Positions 26,601-34,404 of a stretch of DNA of 35,667 bases are shown here, one piece after another. Made by a program: the position numbers and the translations under genes. The stretch lies in the IMG/VR virus record IMGVR_UViG_3300007541_000074, positions 1 through 35,667 of that record; one strand, given 5' to 3'. Under the pieces are notes generated by a model. The model was given only the letters and a program-made list of their open reading frames with translations. It searched no databases and had not been told where the DNA came from. This DNA is from a virus. How positions within the stretch are numbered: position 1 is the first letter of the stretch; each line of letters begins with the position of its first letter.

Positions 26601-29600
26601 GAGTATCTGATACTTTAGATTTTAGACCAAAAGTTTCAGTTTTTACTACAAATACTTCATCACCATTTGATTTTGACAATAGAGACTTTAGTTCTTCAAT
26701 TAAATTAAATTTAACACCAAATGAGAGTACTATCATTGGATATGACTACTATTTGGGTAGAGTTGATAAAATTTATTTAAGTAAAACAGGAGAATTTATT
26801 TATTTAGAGGGAGTTTCTTCTCAAAATCCAAAATCACCAGTAAAAACTGATGATTTAATGGAGTTAGCGACAGTTACTCTCCCACCATATCTGTATAATG
26901 TCAAAAATGCAGTATTATCTCTTGTAGATAATAGAAGATATACTATGAGAGATATTGGTCTCATTGAAAATAGAGTTAAGAATCTTGAAAGAGTAACTTC
27001 TTTATCACTTTTAGAATTGAGCACTCAAACTCTACAAATACAAGATTCTGAAGGATTTAATAGATTTAAGACTGGTTTTTTTGTAGATGATTTTAAAGAT
27101 ACCTCAAGAATAAACAATTCTTTCTCTTCTATTGAAATTGATTCTGATTTCCAAGAAATGAGACCTGTTATTTCTAGAAACAGTTTAAAAAATTATCTTG
27201 TACCATCTGTAAATACCTCCGATGAAAATATAGATTTATCAACAAATTATCAATTATTAGATTTAAATACACAAAAAACTGGATCTACAGTTTCTCTTAA
27301 GTATGAATCTGAAAAGTGGATATCTCAACCATTAGCAACTCAAGTAGAAAATGTAAATCCATTCCATGTAGTAACCTATACTGGAACAATAAAATTATCT
27401 CCAGAAAGAGATAACTGGGTCAGAACTCTTCAGTTACCTGACAAAACAATATCAGTCACTGACTTTGTACTGATTGAAAGAAGTCAAGTTGATGTTGTAA
27501 ATAGAAATGTAAGGGTAGCCAATTGGGATAGAAGAGGTCAAATTGAAAGATCTATTGAAGTATCCCAAAATGTTAATGACACAACAAGAAGTTCTACTAC
27601 TAGTTCAAGTGTTACTAGACTTATAGAATCTAGACCTGAAGAATATATGAGATCTAGAAACACTGAGTTTTCTATTTCAAATTTAAAACCTTATACTAGA
27701 TATTATCAATTCTTGGATGGCAATGGATCAGTAGATTTTATTCCAAAACTCATTGAGATTTCAGACAGCGCATCTTTACAAAATTATGGTGCATCTTCCG
27801 CATTTGAAATTGGAGAAACTGTTTTTGGATATGATAGTCAAAATAATAAAATCATCTCCTTTAGAGTTTCTCAACCAAATCATAAATTTGGTCAATATAA
27901 TTCTCCAACAACAACTTTTAATGTAAATCCATACATTAAATCAGAATCTATAGCAAATGCATATAGTGCATCATCAAAAGTATTAAATGTAGACACTTAT
28001 TCACTTTCAGAAGAAACTCAAGGACTTTATTCAGGATTCCTTGTCAAAGGTGCAAAACTTGTTGGTCAGACAAGTGGATCTATTGCATATGTGAAAGATT
28101 TGAGATTGATATCTGACAATTTTGGGGATCTAATAGGATCTTTCTTCATTAGAGATCCAAATACGACACCTGCACCTGATGTAAGAATTAATACTGGAAG
28201 TAAAACATATAAAGTTACATCTAGTTTAACGAATGAGACTTCAGCATCTGGAAGTACATTAATATCATCAGCAGAAACTAACTATGTTTCTGAGGGAACA
28301 TTAGAGTTATATGAAACTACTATTACAAATACAACTACATTTACAACTACAAGAACAACAACTACAACAATAGCAAATGTTACAAGCGAGTTTTATGATC
28401 CTTTAGCACAATCATTTAGTGTTGGTGGAAGTGGTACTCAAAATGATGACGAGGGTGGAGTATATTTAACTGATATAGATCTTTATTTTTATAGGAAAGA
28501 TACTGCAAATAATCCACTAACAGTTCAAATAAGAACTGTAGAGTTAGGAACTCCAACACGAACAGTGATTGGAAATTCAGTAACACTCAGACCAAATCAA
28601 ATTAATATATCTGACGACGCATCTGCAGTAACAAAAGTAACATTTGATTATCCAATTTATCTTGCTCCAGGATTAGAATATGCAGTTGTTCTTCTTGCAC
28701 CAGAAAGCGTAGAGTATGAAGTTTTTATTGCCGAAATGGGCAAAAAGACTATTCAATCTGTAAATCTTCCAGATGCAAATTCAGTTTTATACACTCAGCA
28801 ATTTGCATTAGGAAGTCTGTTTAAATCTCAAAATGGTTCAATATGGACAGCAAATCAATACCAAGATATGAAATTTACATTATATCGTGCAAATTTTGTA
28901 ACTAATACCCCATCTACAGTATACTTCTATAATCCAACACTTAATGAAAGTAATGGATACATTAAAAATCTTCAAAATAATCCATTAACAGCACTTCCTA
29001 GAAAATTAAGTGTCGGTATCACAACCACTACTGATACAAATACTATTGGCATTTTAACGACAGGAAGAAAAGTAAGTGAAGATATAAAAACTTATAATTA
29101 TGGTTATATTGTAGGAACAGGGTGCTCAGTATCTTCTGTTGGTATAACAACTGGTGGATTTAACTATGTAACAGATTCTAATGTATCAACATTCAACATT
29201 ATTGGTAATGGATCTGGTCTCACTTTAAATATTACTAATGTTTCTGCAGGTACTTCTGCAATATCTGCAATTAGTGTAGTAAATCCAGGAAATGGATATT
29301 CAATTGGAGATGTTGTCGGTATTGTAACTTCTTCAGTTTCTAGTAATAGTGGAAGAGATGCAAGGATAACAATTACTGGAAACAATGGTGGAATTGATAC
29401 TCTATATCTCAGTAATGTTCAAGGAGAATCATTTACTGACAATGGAACTGCAAAATTAGTCTATTATGATGATTCCAATAATGCGGTTACTATGGGATCT
29501 ACTTTTATCACAAGTTCAACTCCTACCGGTTCTTTATATAGTGGAAACTTTGTTAAAGTGAATCATTTCAATCATGGAATGTATTCTCCAAATAATAAAG

Positions 29601-30886
29601 TTAAAATTTCTGGTGTTTTACCTAATGTTACTCCAACTACACTCTCTCAGTCTATAACTGCATCTTCTACTTCAATTTCAGTTGCAAGCACTTCTAACTT
29701 TGGCACTTTTGAAGGAAAGGGAGTCAGTAATACAAATCCTGGTTATGCAATTGTAGAAAATGAAATTATTAAATATGAAAGTGTTGGGTCTGGAACACTA
29801 GAAACAATAGCAAGAGGTCAATTATCAACACTTGCTATTCCTCATGGTGTTAACACTCAAGTCTATAAGTATGAATTCAATGGTATTTCTTTGAGAAGAA
29901 TCAATACAACTCATGATATTAGTGACTTTGGTTTAGACATTGATAGTTATCATATTGAGATTGATAGAACTTCTAATGGTGAAGATAGAAGTCTTGATGG
30001 CACACCTACAAATTATCCTCAACTTTCATTTACAACTGAATTAAATTCTGGAGGAAATGGTGTATTTGCTACAGAAAATATTCAATATGATTCTATCATT
30101 CCGTTCTATAGAATTATATCACCAACCGATGCAACTTCAGTCTCTGCAAAAATCAGAAGTGTGAGTGGAACTAGTGTTTCTGGTAGTGAAGTATCATTTA
30201 ATGATTTGGGTTATGAAGATATACAATTAAATTCTCTTAATGAATTGTCTTCTACAAGAATTGTTTGCTCCAAAGTAAATGAAGATACATATCTAACTGC
30301 ACTACCAAGAAATAAGTCCTTTACTACAGCAGTTACTTTAGAAACAACAAATAAGTATGTTTCTCCACAGATATTCTTAGATAACTGCTTCACCGATTTC
30401 CATAGTAATAGAATTAATTCTCCAATATCTAATTATTCTTCAGATAATAGAGTTAATTCATTTATTGAAGATCCACATTCTGCAATTTATGTATCAAATA
30501 CAGTTAGACTTTCACAGTCCGCAACTTCTCTAAAAGTTATATTATCTGCTTATAGACATTCTTCTGCAGACTTTAGAGTATTATACAGTTTAATTAGACC
30601 AGATTCTAGTGAAATTGATCAAGCATTTGAATTATTCCCGGGGTATAATAATTTAACTGTGGATAATAATAATGATGGTTATCTCGATGTTGTAGATCCT
30701 GCAAATAATAGCGGATTACCTGATGTATTTGTTCGCCCAAGTAGAGAAAATGAATTCTTAGAGTATGAGTTTTCTGCCAATAATCTTGGAGAGTTTACTG
30801 GATATATTATAAAAATTGTAATGTCATCTACAAACCAAGCGTATCCTCCAAGATTTAAAGATTTAAGGAGTATTGCAGTCAGATGA
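23603..30886 (+). CDS. DUF4815-type giant structural protein, 2,427 residues
   Basis: It occupies the place of T4 genes 9 to 12 (baseplate periphery and short tail fibres). The N-terminal part (NVSPYFDDFDAEKNFYKVLF, VQSRELNNIQSILQNQIESFG, residues 6-56) matches the DUF4815 family of phage proteins and continues to about residue 600. Residues 1571-1595 are a Thr-rich tract (TTITNTTTFTTTRTTTTTI), likely a linker. Next comes FYDPLAQSFSVGG ... VYLTDIDLYFYRKD, a domain also seen in other phage baseplate and fibre proteins. Residues 1840-1916 hold two Gly-Tyr modules and about 2020-2075 an IDDE/RG-like module. The C-terminal 150 residues (IEDPHSAIYVSNTVRL ... YSLIRPDSSEIDQ) form a compact end domain. 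A role in the baseplate periphery or as a receptor-binding fibre base is inference from position and composition. It overlaps the next gene by four bases. Confidence 0.85.
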   Translation: MAQKTNLNVSPYFDDFDAEKNFYKVLFNPGRPVQSRELNNIQSILQNQIESFGSHIFKEGSLVIPGNTTYDPSFFAVKLNPTSFGVNISAYIEKYVGKLIEGQVSGVTAYVQKVEIPNSTNNLDYVTLYVKYIDSDNDFNINPFQDGESLVSTESIVYGNTTITSGTPFASLILTDATSTGSAVSIDDGIYFVRGTFARVSKQTIILDYYTNTPSYRVGLKVSEEIISAKEDSSLYDNAKGFTNYAAPGADRFKIGLSLTKKSIDSVETDTDFIEILRIENGEIKKVNTTTQYSLIRDYLAQRTFDESGNYSVTPFKISLHNSLNDRLGNDGLFFDNQKTEFGNTPSDDLMGVKLSPGKAYVKGYDIEKVTTTILDVNKPRETQNVKTANVPFEMGNLLRINNITGSPKQNESLELHSVRRSDSGDPISDTKIGDARVYSFRLTDSAYSGASTNWDLYLYDIQTYTTLVLNQSITAEQLPISSYVKGKSSGASGYASASGDGTTSIKLRQTSGTFIKGEQIIINGVEIYPRSISQISVYGTEDIRQVYQPTSVGIATSFIGDSVLDKQLPIGFNASDTINITAGGVVTSPGKFFNTIKVGSIIRYQSPNSADETFNRVSSISATGNSITVAGISTVSGVCDGAVGVATNLSFSIGIPKIRNTDKGYLYAELPNSNISQIDLNDSILTFSAQSTSSKSSSSPIVLSVSDFSFSGLTTALFTPFDEERYSVHYDDGTTESLTSDQFSLSNNQVTLSNLTSGKTTSTINATFIKNGVQSKQKQYNRSKVLNIIYSKYPESGSGISTSIDDGLEYNQYYGLRVQDEEISLNYPDVSKVLAVYESLDTSNPSLDILSFSSVLNIGGNAIVGENILGSESGCIARVVTRSTNSVGIVYLNSNRFNTNEVVTFKESNISGEIDALTLGNYNDITNRFILDKGQKEQYYDYSRLVRNEGETEPSRRILVVFDYYSVPSTDNGDVFTVASYNKEQFSSDIPSVGSNKTRVSDTLDFRPKVSVFTTNTSSPFDFDNRDFSSSIKLNLTPNESTIIGYDYYLGRVDKIYLSKTGEFIYLEGVSSQNPKSPVKTDDLMELATVTLPPYLYNVKNAVLSLVDNRRYTMRDIGLIENRVKNLERVTSLSLLELSTQTLQIQDSEGFNRFKTGFFVDDFKDTSRINNSFSSIEIDSDFQEMRPVISRNSLKNYLVPSVNTSDENIDLSTNYQLLDLNTQKTGSTVSLKYESEKWISQPLATQVENVNPFHVVTYTGTIKLSPERDNWVRTLQLPDKTISVTDFVLIERSQVDVVNRNVRVANWDRRGQIERSIEVSQNVNDTTRSSTTSSSVTRLIESRPEEYMRSRNTEFSISNLKPYTRYYQFLDGNGSVDFIPKLIEISDSASLQNYGASSAFEIGETVFGYDSQNNKIISFRVSQPNHKFGQYNSPTTTFNVNPYIKSESIANAYSASSKVLNVDTYSLSEETQGLYSGFLVKGAKLVGQTSGSIAYVKDLRLISDNFGDLIGSFFIRDPNTTPAPDVRINTGSKTYKVTSSLTNETSASGSTLISSAETNYVSEGTLELYETTITNTTTFTTTRTTTTTIANVTSEFYDPLAQSFSVGGSGTQNDDEGGVYLTDIDLYFYRKDTANNPLTVQIRTVELGTPTRTVIGNSVTLRPNQINISDDASAVTKVTFDYPIYLAPGLEYAVVLLAPESVEYEVFIAEMGKKTIQSVNLPDANSVLYTQQFALGSLFKSQNGSIWTANQYQDMKFTLYRANFVTNTPSTVYFYNPTLNESNGYIKNLQNNPLTALPRKLSVGITTTTDTNTIGILTTGRKVSEDIKTYNYGYIVGTGCSVSSVGITTGGFNYVTDSNVSTFNIIGNGSGLTLNITNVSAGTSAISAISVVNPGNGYSIGDVVGIVTSSVSSNSGRDARITITGNNGGIDTLYLSNVQGESFTDNGTAKLVYYDDSNNAVTMGSTFITSSTPTGSLYSGNFVKVNHFNHGMYSPNNKVKISGVLPNVTPTTLSQSITASSTSISVASTSNFGTFEGKGVSNTNPGYAIVENEIIKYESVGSGTLETIARGQLSTLAIPHGVNTQVYKYEFNGISLRRINTTHDISDFGLDIDSYHIEIDRTSNGEDRSLDGTPTNYPQLSFTTELNSGGNGVFATENIQYDSIIPFYRIISPTDATSVSAKIRSVSGTSVSGSEVSFNDLGYEDIQLNSLNELSSTRIVCSKVNEDTYLTALPRNKSFTTAVTLETTNKYVSPQIFLDNCFTDFHSNRINSPISNYSSDNRVNSFIEDPHSAIYVSNTVRLSQSATSLKVILSAYRHSSADFRVLYSLIRPDSSEIDQAFELFPGYNNLTVDNNNDGYLDVVDPANNSGLPDVFVRPSRENEFLEYEFSANNLGEFTGYIIKIVMSSTNQAYPPRFKDLRSIAVR

Positions 30887-31086
30887 TGATACCAGTAAAA
30901 GGTCACCCGAATTTGTACAGAGATGAAGAGTCTGGTGCTATTGTCAATTTTGATAATAACTCTTATAATCAGTATGTGAATAGTTTAAATAATAGAAAAT
31001 CTCAAAAAAGAGAGTTAGACGAAATGAAGAAGGATATTGAAGAAATTAAGTCTTTACTAAAGGAGATTGTAAATGGATCCAAGTGA
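30883..31086 (+). CDS. Small coiled-coil protein, 67 residues
   Basis: ATG 30883 overlaps the preceding stop (ATGATGA); an alternative ATG at 30886 gives one residue less. AAGGAG lies 12 bases upstream. The product starts with VKGHPNLYRDEESGAIVNF and ends in a charged heptad-like helix with RELDEMKKDIEEIKSLLKEI, suited to a coiled coil. Similar small proteins are, as I recall, common next to cyanophage structural genes. It may be a scaffold or assembly helper; no function is known. The end overlaps the next gene by 14 bases. Confidence 0.8.
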   Translation: MMIPVKGHPNLYRDEESGAIVNFDNNSYNQYVNSLNNRKSQKRELDEMKKDIEEIKSLLKEIVNGSK

Positions 31087-31243
31087 AATAAAATTACAAT
31101 CAATAGATAAATTATTTGAGTATGAAAAACACTCTAGAGTTATTGATAACTTAACTGAAGAGGAATTAAGAATTTTTGCAAAACTATACTTTAAGTTGTA
31201 TTTGAAACAACAAGAAACTGTTGTAGACCTAATGAATCTTTAG
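31073..31243 (+). CDS. Small unidentified protein, 56 residues
   Basis: ATG 31073 lies seven bases after AAGGAG (31060-31065) and overlaps the upstream gene by 14 bases. The product is 56 residues, all helical and charged: MDPSEIKLQSIDKLFEYEK, then LTEEELRIFAKLYFKLYLK and QQETVVDLMNL. The good ribosome binding site and the position inside the structural operon support it. The late promoter of the next gene begins three bases after its stop. No family is recognised. Confidence 0.7.
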   Translation: MDPSEIKLQSIDKLFEYEKHSRVIDNLTEEELRIFAKLYFKLYLKQQETVVDLMNL

Positions 31244-31245
31244 AA

Positions 31246-31253
31246 TATAAATA
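31246..31253 (+). promoter_or_regulatory. T4-type late promoter
   Basis: TATAAATA matches the T4 late box at all eight positions and ends 25 bases before the ATG at 31279. It would drive the neck genes independently of the long baseplate genes. Confidence 0.65.
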
Positions 31254-31278
31254 TCTTAAGGTAATTCATTATTAAGTA

Positions 31279-31629
31279 ATGTCAGTTTATGCATCTAACA
31301 TTATAATAGAGCAGGGATTTGATTTTTCTAGTAACTTTGCCTTAGGGGATTCTAGAACCAATTCAAGTTTGAATATTACTGGATATGGAGTTACTGCACA
31401 ATTGAGAAAAACTTATTCTAGTTCATCATATACATCTTTTGAATCAACTATTTTAGACTCTGAAGTCGGAATCATTAGAATATCATTAACTGATGATCAG
31501 ACTTTAAGTTTAAAACCAGGTAGATATGTTTTTGATGTTCTTATTGAAATTGGTGGATTAAATTCTGGTGGAACTAAATATAAGGCATTTGAGGGAATGG
31601 CTCTAGTAAGACCGGGAGTAACGAGGTAA
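31279..31629 (+). CDS. Probable virion protein, β-sandwich, 116 residues
   Basis: The product is 116 residues with alternating strands: VYASNIIIEQGFDFSSNF, GYGVTAQLRKTYSSSS, GIIRISLTDDQTLSLKPGRY and VFDVLIEIGG. This layout (a modelled load ..R.. followed by L.P G.Y.YDV) is typical of small β-sandwich domains at the N-terminus of phage baseplate or fibre proteins. It is not assigned to a T4 gene. The start ATG has no Shine-Dalgarno sequence but a late promoter lies close upstream. Its stop shares a base with the next start (TAATG). Confidence 0.65.
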   Translation: MSVYASNIIIEQGFDFSSNFALGDSRTNSSLNITGYGVTAQLRKTYSSSSYTSFESTILDSEVGIIRISLTDDQTLSLKPGRYVFDVLIEIGGLNSGGTKYKAFEGMALVRPGVTR

Positions 31630-32108
31630 TGTCTAGCATACCAGATAGAATTGGTGGACAGGGAGTAATAAAAGTACTTTCGAATATTAGTGGATCTTCA
31701 ATATCAAGAATAGTTGATTTAAGTGATGTAGATGTATCATCTTTAGCAGACGGGTACTTTTTAGAGTATAATGCAGATACTTCTAAATTTATAACAACAG
31801 ATACATTTAGATTTGTAAGAAATATCAATGTAACTGATACAACAACAACTCAAAATTTAGATGTAGTTGGTATAACTACATTTAGGGGAGATTTATATGT
31901 TGGATCTGATTTATATGTCAGTGATTACTTAATATATGAAAAATATTTTGATGGTCCCAATGGAATAGGATATTTTGATGATGATGGTAAGTTAATAGGT
32001 GCTGCAAGTACAGAAAATGCAATAAACACTAGTAATTTTATACTAACAACTGATGAACCGACTGGAATACCAACTTGGACTAGTGTAATAGATGGAGGTG
32101 TTTATTAA
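31629..32108 (+). CDS. Probable small virion/fibre-related protein, 159 residues
   Basis: ATG 31629 overlaps the previous stop (TAATG). The product is 159 residues: IPDRIGGQGVIKVLSNISG at the start, then DVDVSSLADGYFLEYNADT, the kind of segment found in phage fibre proteins before an assembly or chaperone region. FRFVRNINVTDTTTTQNLDVV and FRGDLYVGSDLYVSDYLI follow, a strand ladder like a β-helix fibre segment, and a tail GIPTWTSVIDGGVY. The order suggests a short fibre or whisker-like part. No T4 counterpart is recognised. gp13 starts at the stop codon (TAATG). Confidence 0.6.
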   Translation: MSSIPDRIGGQGVIKVLSNISGSSISRIVDLSDVDVSSLADGYFLEYNADTSKFITTDTFRFVRNINVTDTTTTQNLDVVGITTFRGDLYVGSDLYVSDYLIYEKYFDGPNGIGYFDDDGKLIGAASTENAINTSNFILTTDEPTGIPTWTSVIDGGVY

Positions 32109-32947
32109 TGTCAAAACCAAACACTAGACAAGAACTAATTGACTATTGTTTAAGGAGATTAGGTGCTCCAGTTCTAGAAATTAATGTTGATGATGATCAA
32201 ATAGATGATTTGGTGGATGATACTATTCAATACTTTAATGAAAGACATTATGATGGAGTTGAAAGAATGTATCTAAAATATAAAATAACTCAGGATGATA
32301 TTGACAGAGGATCTGCAAATTTGAATAATCCTGTAGGAATTGTTACTACAACAGGAACTTCAACAATCGTCGGAACGGCAACAACATTTAATTTTTATGA
32401 GACATCTAATTACATACAAGTTCCAGATTCTGTAATTGGTATTGAAAAAATATTTAAATTTGATACCAGTTCAATATCTGGTGGAATGTTTAGTATTAAA
32501 TATCAGTTATTTTTAAATGACTTATATTATTTTAATTCTGTAGAGCTTTTGCAATATTCTATGGTAAAGTCTTATCTAGAAGACATTGATTTTTTACTCA
32601 CTACAGATAAACAAATAAGGTTTAACAAAAGGCAGAATCGATTATATCTAGATATTGATTGGAAATCTCAATCTAAAGATACTTATATTGTAATAGATTG
32701 TTATAGAGCTCTGGATCCTCAATCATTCTCAAAGATATATAATGATTCTTTTGTTAAAAAGTATTTAACTGCTTTGATTAAAAAGCAATGGGGACAAAAT
32801 TTAATTAAATTTCAAGGAGTGAAATTGCCCGGAGGAATTGAATTAAATGGTAGACAATTATATGATGACTCTGTAAGAGAATTGGAAGATATAAAGCAAA
32901 GAATGTCTTTAGAATATGAATTACCACCTTACGATTTTATTGGATAA
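32108..32947 (+). CDS. 13: Neck protein gp13
   Basis: gp13 with gp14 forms the neck that seals the packaged head and docks the tail. The product is 279 residues (T4: 309). YCLRRLGAPVLEINVDDDQI (residues 13-32) matches T4 ILRRLGAPIINVELTPDQI, and a later stretch near residue 240 (LPGGIELNGRQLYDDS) matches T4 LPGGVTIDGQRLIEEA. The C-terminal LPPYDFIG fits T4 LDPPFGILVG. Between them lie IDWKSQSKDTYIVIDCYRA and the YLTALIKKQWGQNLIKFQGV helix. The loop near residues 76-92 (VGIVTTTGTSTIVGTA) is a cyanophage-style addition. It is tightly coupled to gp14 two bases downstream. Confidence 0.95.
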   Translation: MSKPNTRQELIDYCLRRLGAPVLEINVDDDQIDDLVDDTIQYFNERHYDGVERMYLKYKITQDDIDRGSANLNNPVGIVTTTGTSTIVGTATTFNFYETSNYIQVPDSVIGIEKIFKFDTSSISGGMFSIKYQLFLNDLYYFNSVELLQYSMVKSYLEDIDFLLTTDKQIRFNKRQNRLYLDIDWKSQSKDTYIVIDCYRALDPQSFSKIYNDSFVKKYLTALIKKQWGQNLIKFQGVKLPGGIELNGRQLYDDSVRELEDIKQRMSLEYELPPYDFIG

Positions 32948-32949
32948 CA

Positions 32950-34404
32950 ATGGCACTCAATCCTTTCTTTTTACAGGGATCTCCTGGAGAACAAAGTCTT
33001 ATTCAAGATTTAATTAATGAAAACTTAAAAATATATGGAATAGAAGTTTACTATATTCCAAGAAAATTACTTAAAACTGACAATATCCTGAATGAAGTTA
33101 ATTCATCTAAATTTGATACTAATTTTACAATAGAAGCATATTTGAATAATTATGATGGTTATGGTCCAGATAGTGATATTATGTCTAAATTTGGAATAAA
33201 ATTAAACAATGAAATTTCATTAGTAATATCAAAAGAAAGATTTGAAGAATTTATATCACCCTACTTATCTGAAATAATGTCATTATCTAGGGCATATTAC
33301 CAAGGTGAAGACTTGGCATTTGTAAGTAGACCAAAAGAAGGTGATTTAATTTTTTTCCCTTTGGGAGAAAGATTGTTTGAGATAAAACGAGTTGAAATGG
33401 AAAAACCATTTTATCAATTGGGAAAAAATTATGTTTATGAATTATCTTGCGAATTATTCGAATATGAAGATGAAGAAATTGATACTGGCATTTCCGAAAT
33501 AGATGATGTTATGGAGGACATTGGATATATAACAGATCTTAAATTAGTTGCATTTGGAGGATCTGCTAGTTGTCAATCAGCAATAAGTCCTCTTTTTGGA
33601 GTTAGTAAAGTAGTTTTATTGAATGATGGATATGGATACACAGAAACACCCACAGTCAGTATAAGTCCACCGACAGGAAATCCAGATACCTCATCAATAT
33701 TAGGAGCTATTAGTGTTTCAGAACTATCAAAAACTGCAAAAGCAGTTGCAATAACAACTTCTGTTGGTGGTGTTCATTCAGTAAAAGAAATTTTAATTAC
33801 AAATGCCGGATATGGGTATACAGAACCTCCAGCAGTGTCTATTATTGGTGGTTCTGGTTCTGGTGCAATAGCAACTTGCATAATATCTACAGGATCAATT
33901 CTAAATATTGGAATAGTGGATAAAGGTGATAGATATTACATACCACCAACCATTACAATAGATCCTCCAGTTGGTGGTGGAACAACCGCAACAGCAATAT
34001 CAAGAATTAGTGCTGGTAGATTATCAGAAGTTTTGATGACAAATGCTGGATCTGGGTATACCTCTATACCAAATATAAATGTTTCTCCACCACCAAATGT
34101 AGGATTTGGGACTTATATTGTTTCAGAAACAGTAACTGGATCACTTTCAGGAACTACCGCAGAAGTTAGATCTTGGACAAATCCCGGTAAAGATATTGAT
34201 AAGATTCTTAGAGTTTCTATAAATAGTGGTAAATTTAGTGAAGGTGAGAGTATTGTTGGATCCTCTTCATCTGCCATTTACACATTAAAATCATATGAAG
34301 ATGATACTTCTAAGAGTGATAAATATTCTGATAATAAAGAAATAGAAGATGAAGCAGATAAAATTTTAGATTTCACAGAAAAAAATCCATTTGGAGTATA
34401 TTAA
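32950..34404 (+). CDS. 14: Neck protein gp14 with a large Gly-Tyr repeat insertion
   Basis: gp14 joins gp13 in the neck. The product is 484 residues against 256 in T4. Residues 1-190 follow T4 gp14: YGIEVYYIPRKL, then YLNNYDGYGPDSDIMSKFGI, KEGDLIFFPLGERLFEIKRVE and KPFYQLGKNYVYELS. The C-terminal end (EADKILDFTEKNPFGVY) again fits the acidic T4 end. Between about 200 and 455 lies an insertion absent from T4: four Gly-Tyr modules near 219 (LLNDGYGYTETPTVSI), 280 (LITNAGYGYTEPPAVSI), 318 (IVDKGDRYYIPPTITI) and 360 (LMTNAGSGYTSIPNINV). This module is shared with the giant protein. It may add a surface collar at the neck. The gp15 start overlaps its stop. Confidence 0.93.
   Translation: MALNPFFLQGSPGEQSLIQDLINENLKIYGIEVYYIPRKLLKTDNILNEVNSSKFDTNFTIEAYLNNYDGYGPDSDIMSKFGIKLNNEISLVISKERFEEFISPYLSEIMSLSRAYYQGEDLAFVSRPKEGDLIFFPLGERLFEIKRVEMEKPFYQLGKNYVYELSCELFEYEDEEIDTGISEIDDVMEDIGYITDLKLVAFGGSASCQSAISPLFGVSKVVLLNDGYGYTETPTVSISPPTGNPDTSSILGAISVSELSKTAKAVAITTSVGGVHSVKEILITNAGYGYTEPPAVSIIGGSGSGAIATCIISTGSILNIGIVDKGDRYYIPPTITIDPPVGGGTTATAISRISAGRLSEVLMTNAGSGYTSIPNINVSPPPNVGFGTYIVSETVTGSLSGTTAEVRSWTNPGKDIDKILRVSINSGKFSEGESIVGSSSSAIYTLKSYEDDTSKSDKYSDNKEIEDEADKILDFTEKNPFGVY
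33590..34110 (+). repeat. Four tandem Gly-Tyr (GYGYT.PP.V) modules in gp14
   Basis: Four copies of a 38-61-residue module with the core L.NDGYGYTETPTVSI / NAGYGYTEPPAVSI / KGDRYYIPPTITI / NAGSGYTSIPNINV. Each has a hydrophobic strand, a G.GY turn, then P.V.I and a Gly/Ala-rich stretch. It is absent from T4 gp14. Confidence 0.8.
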
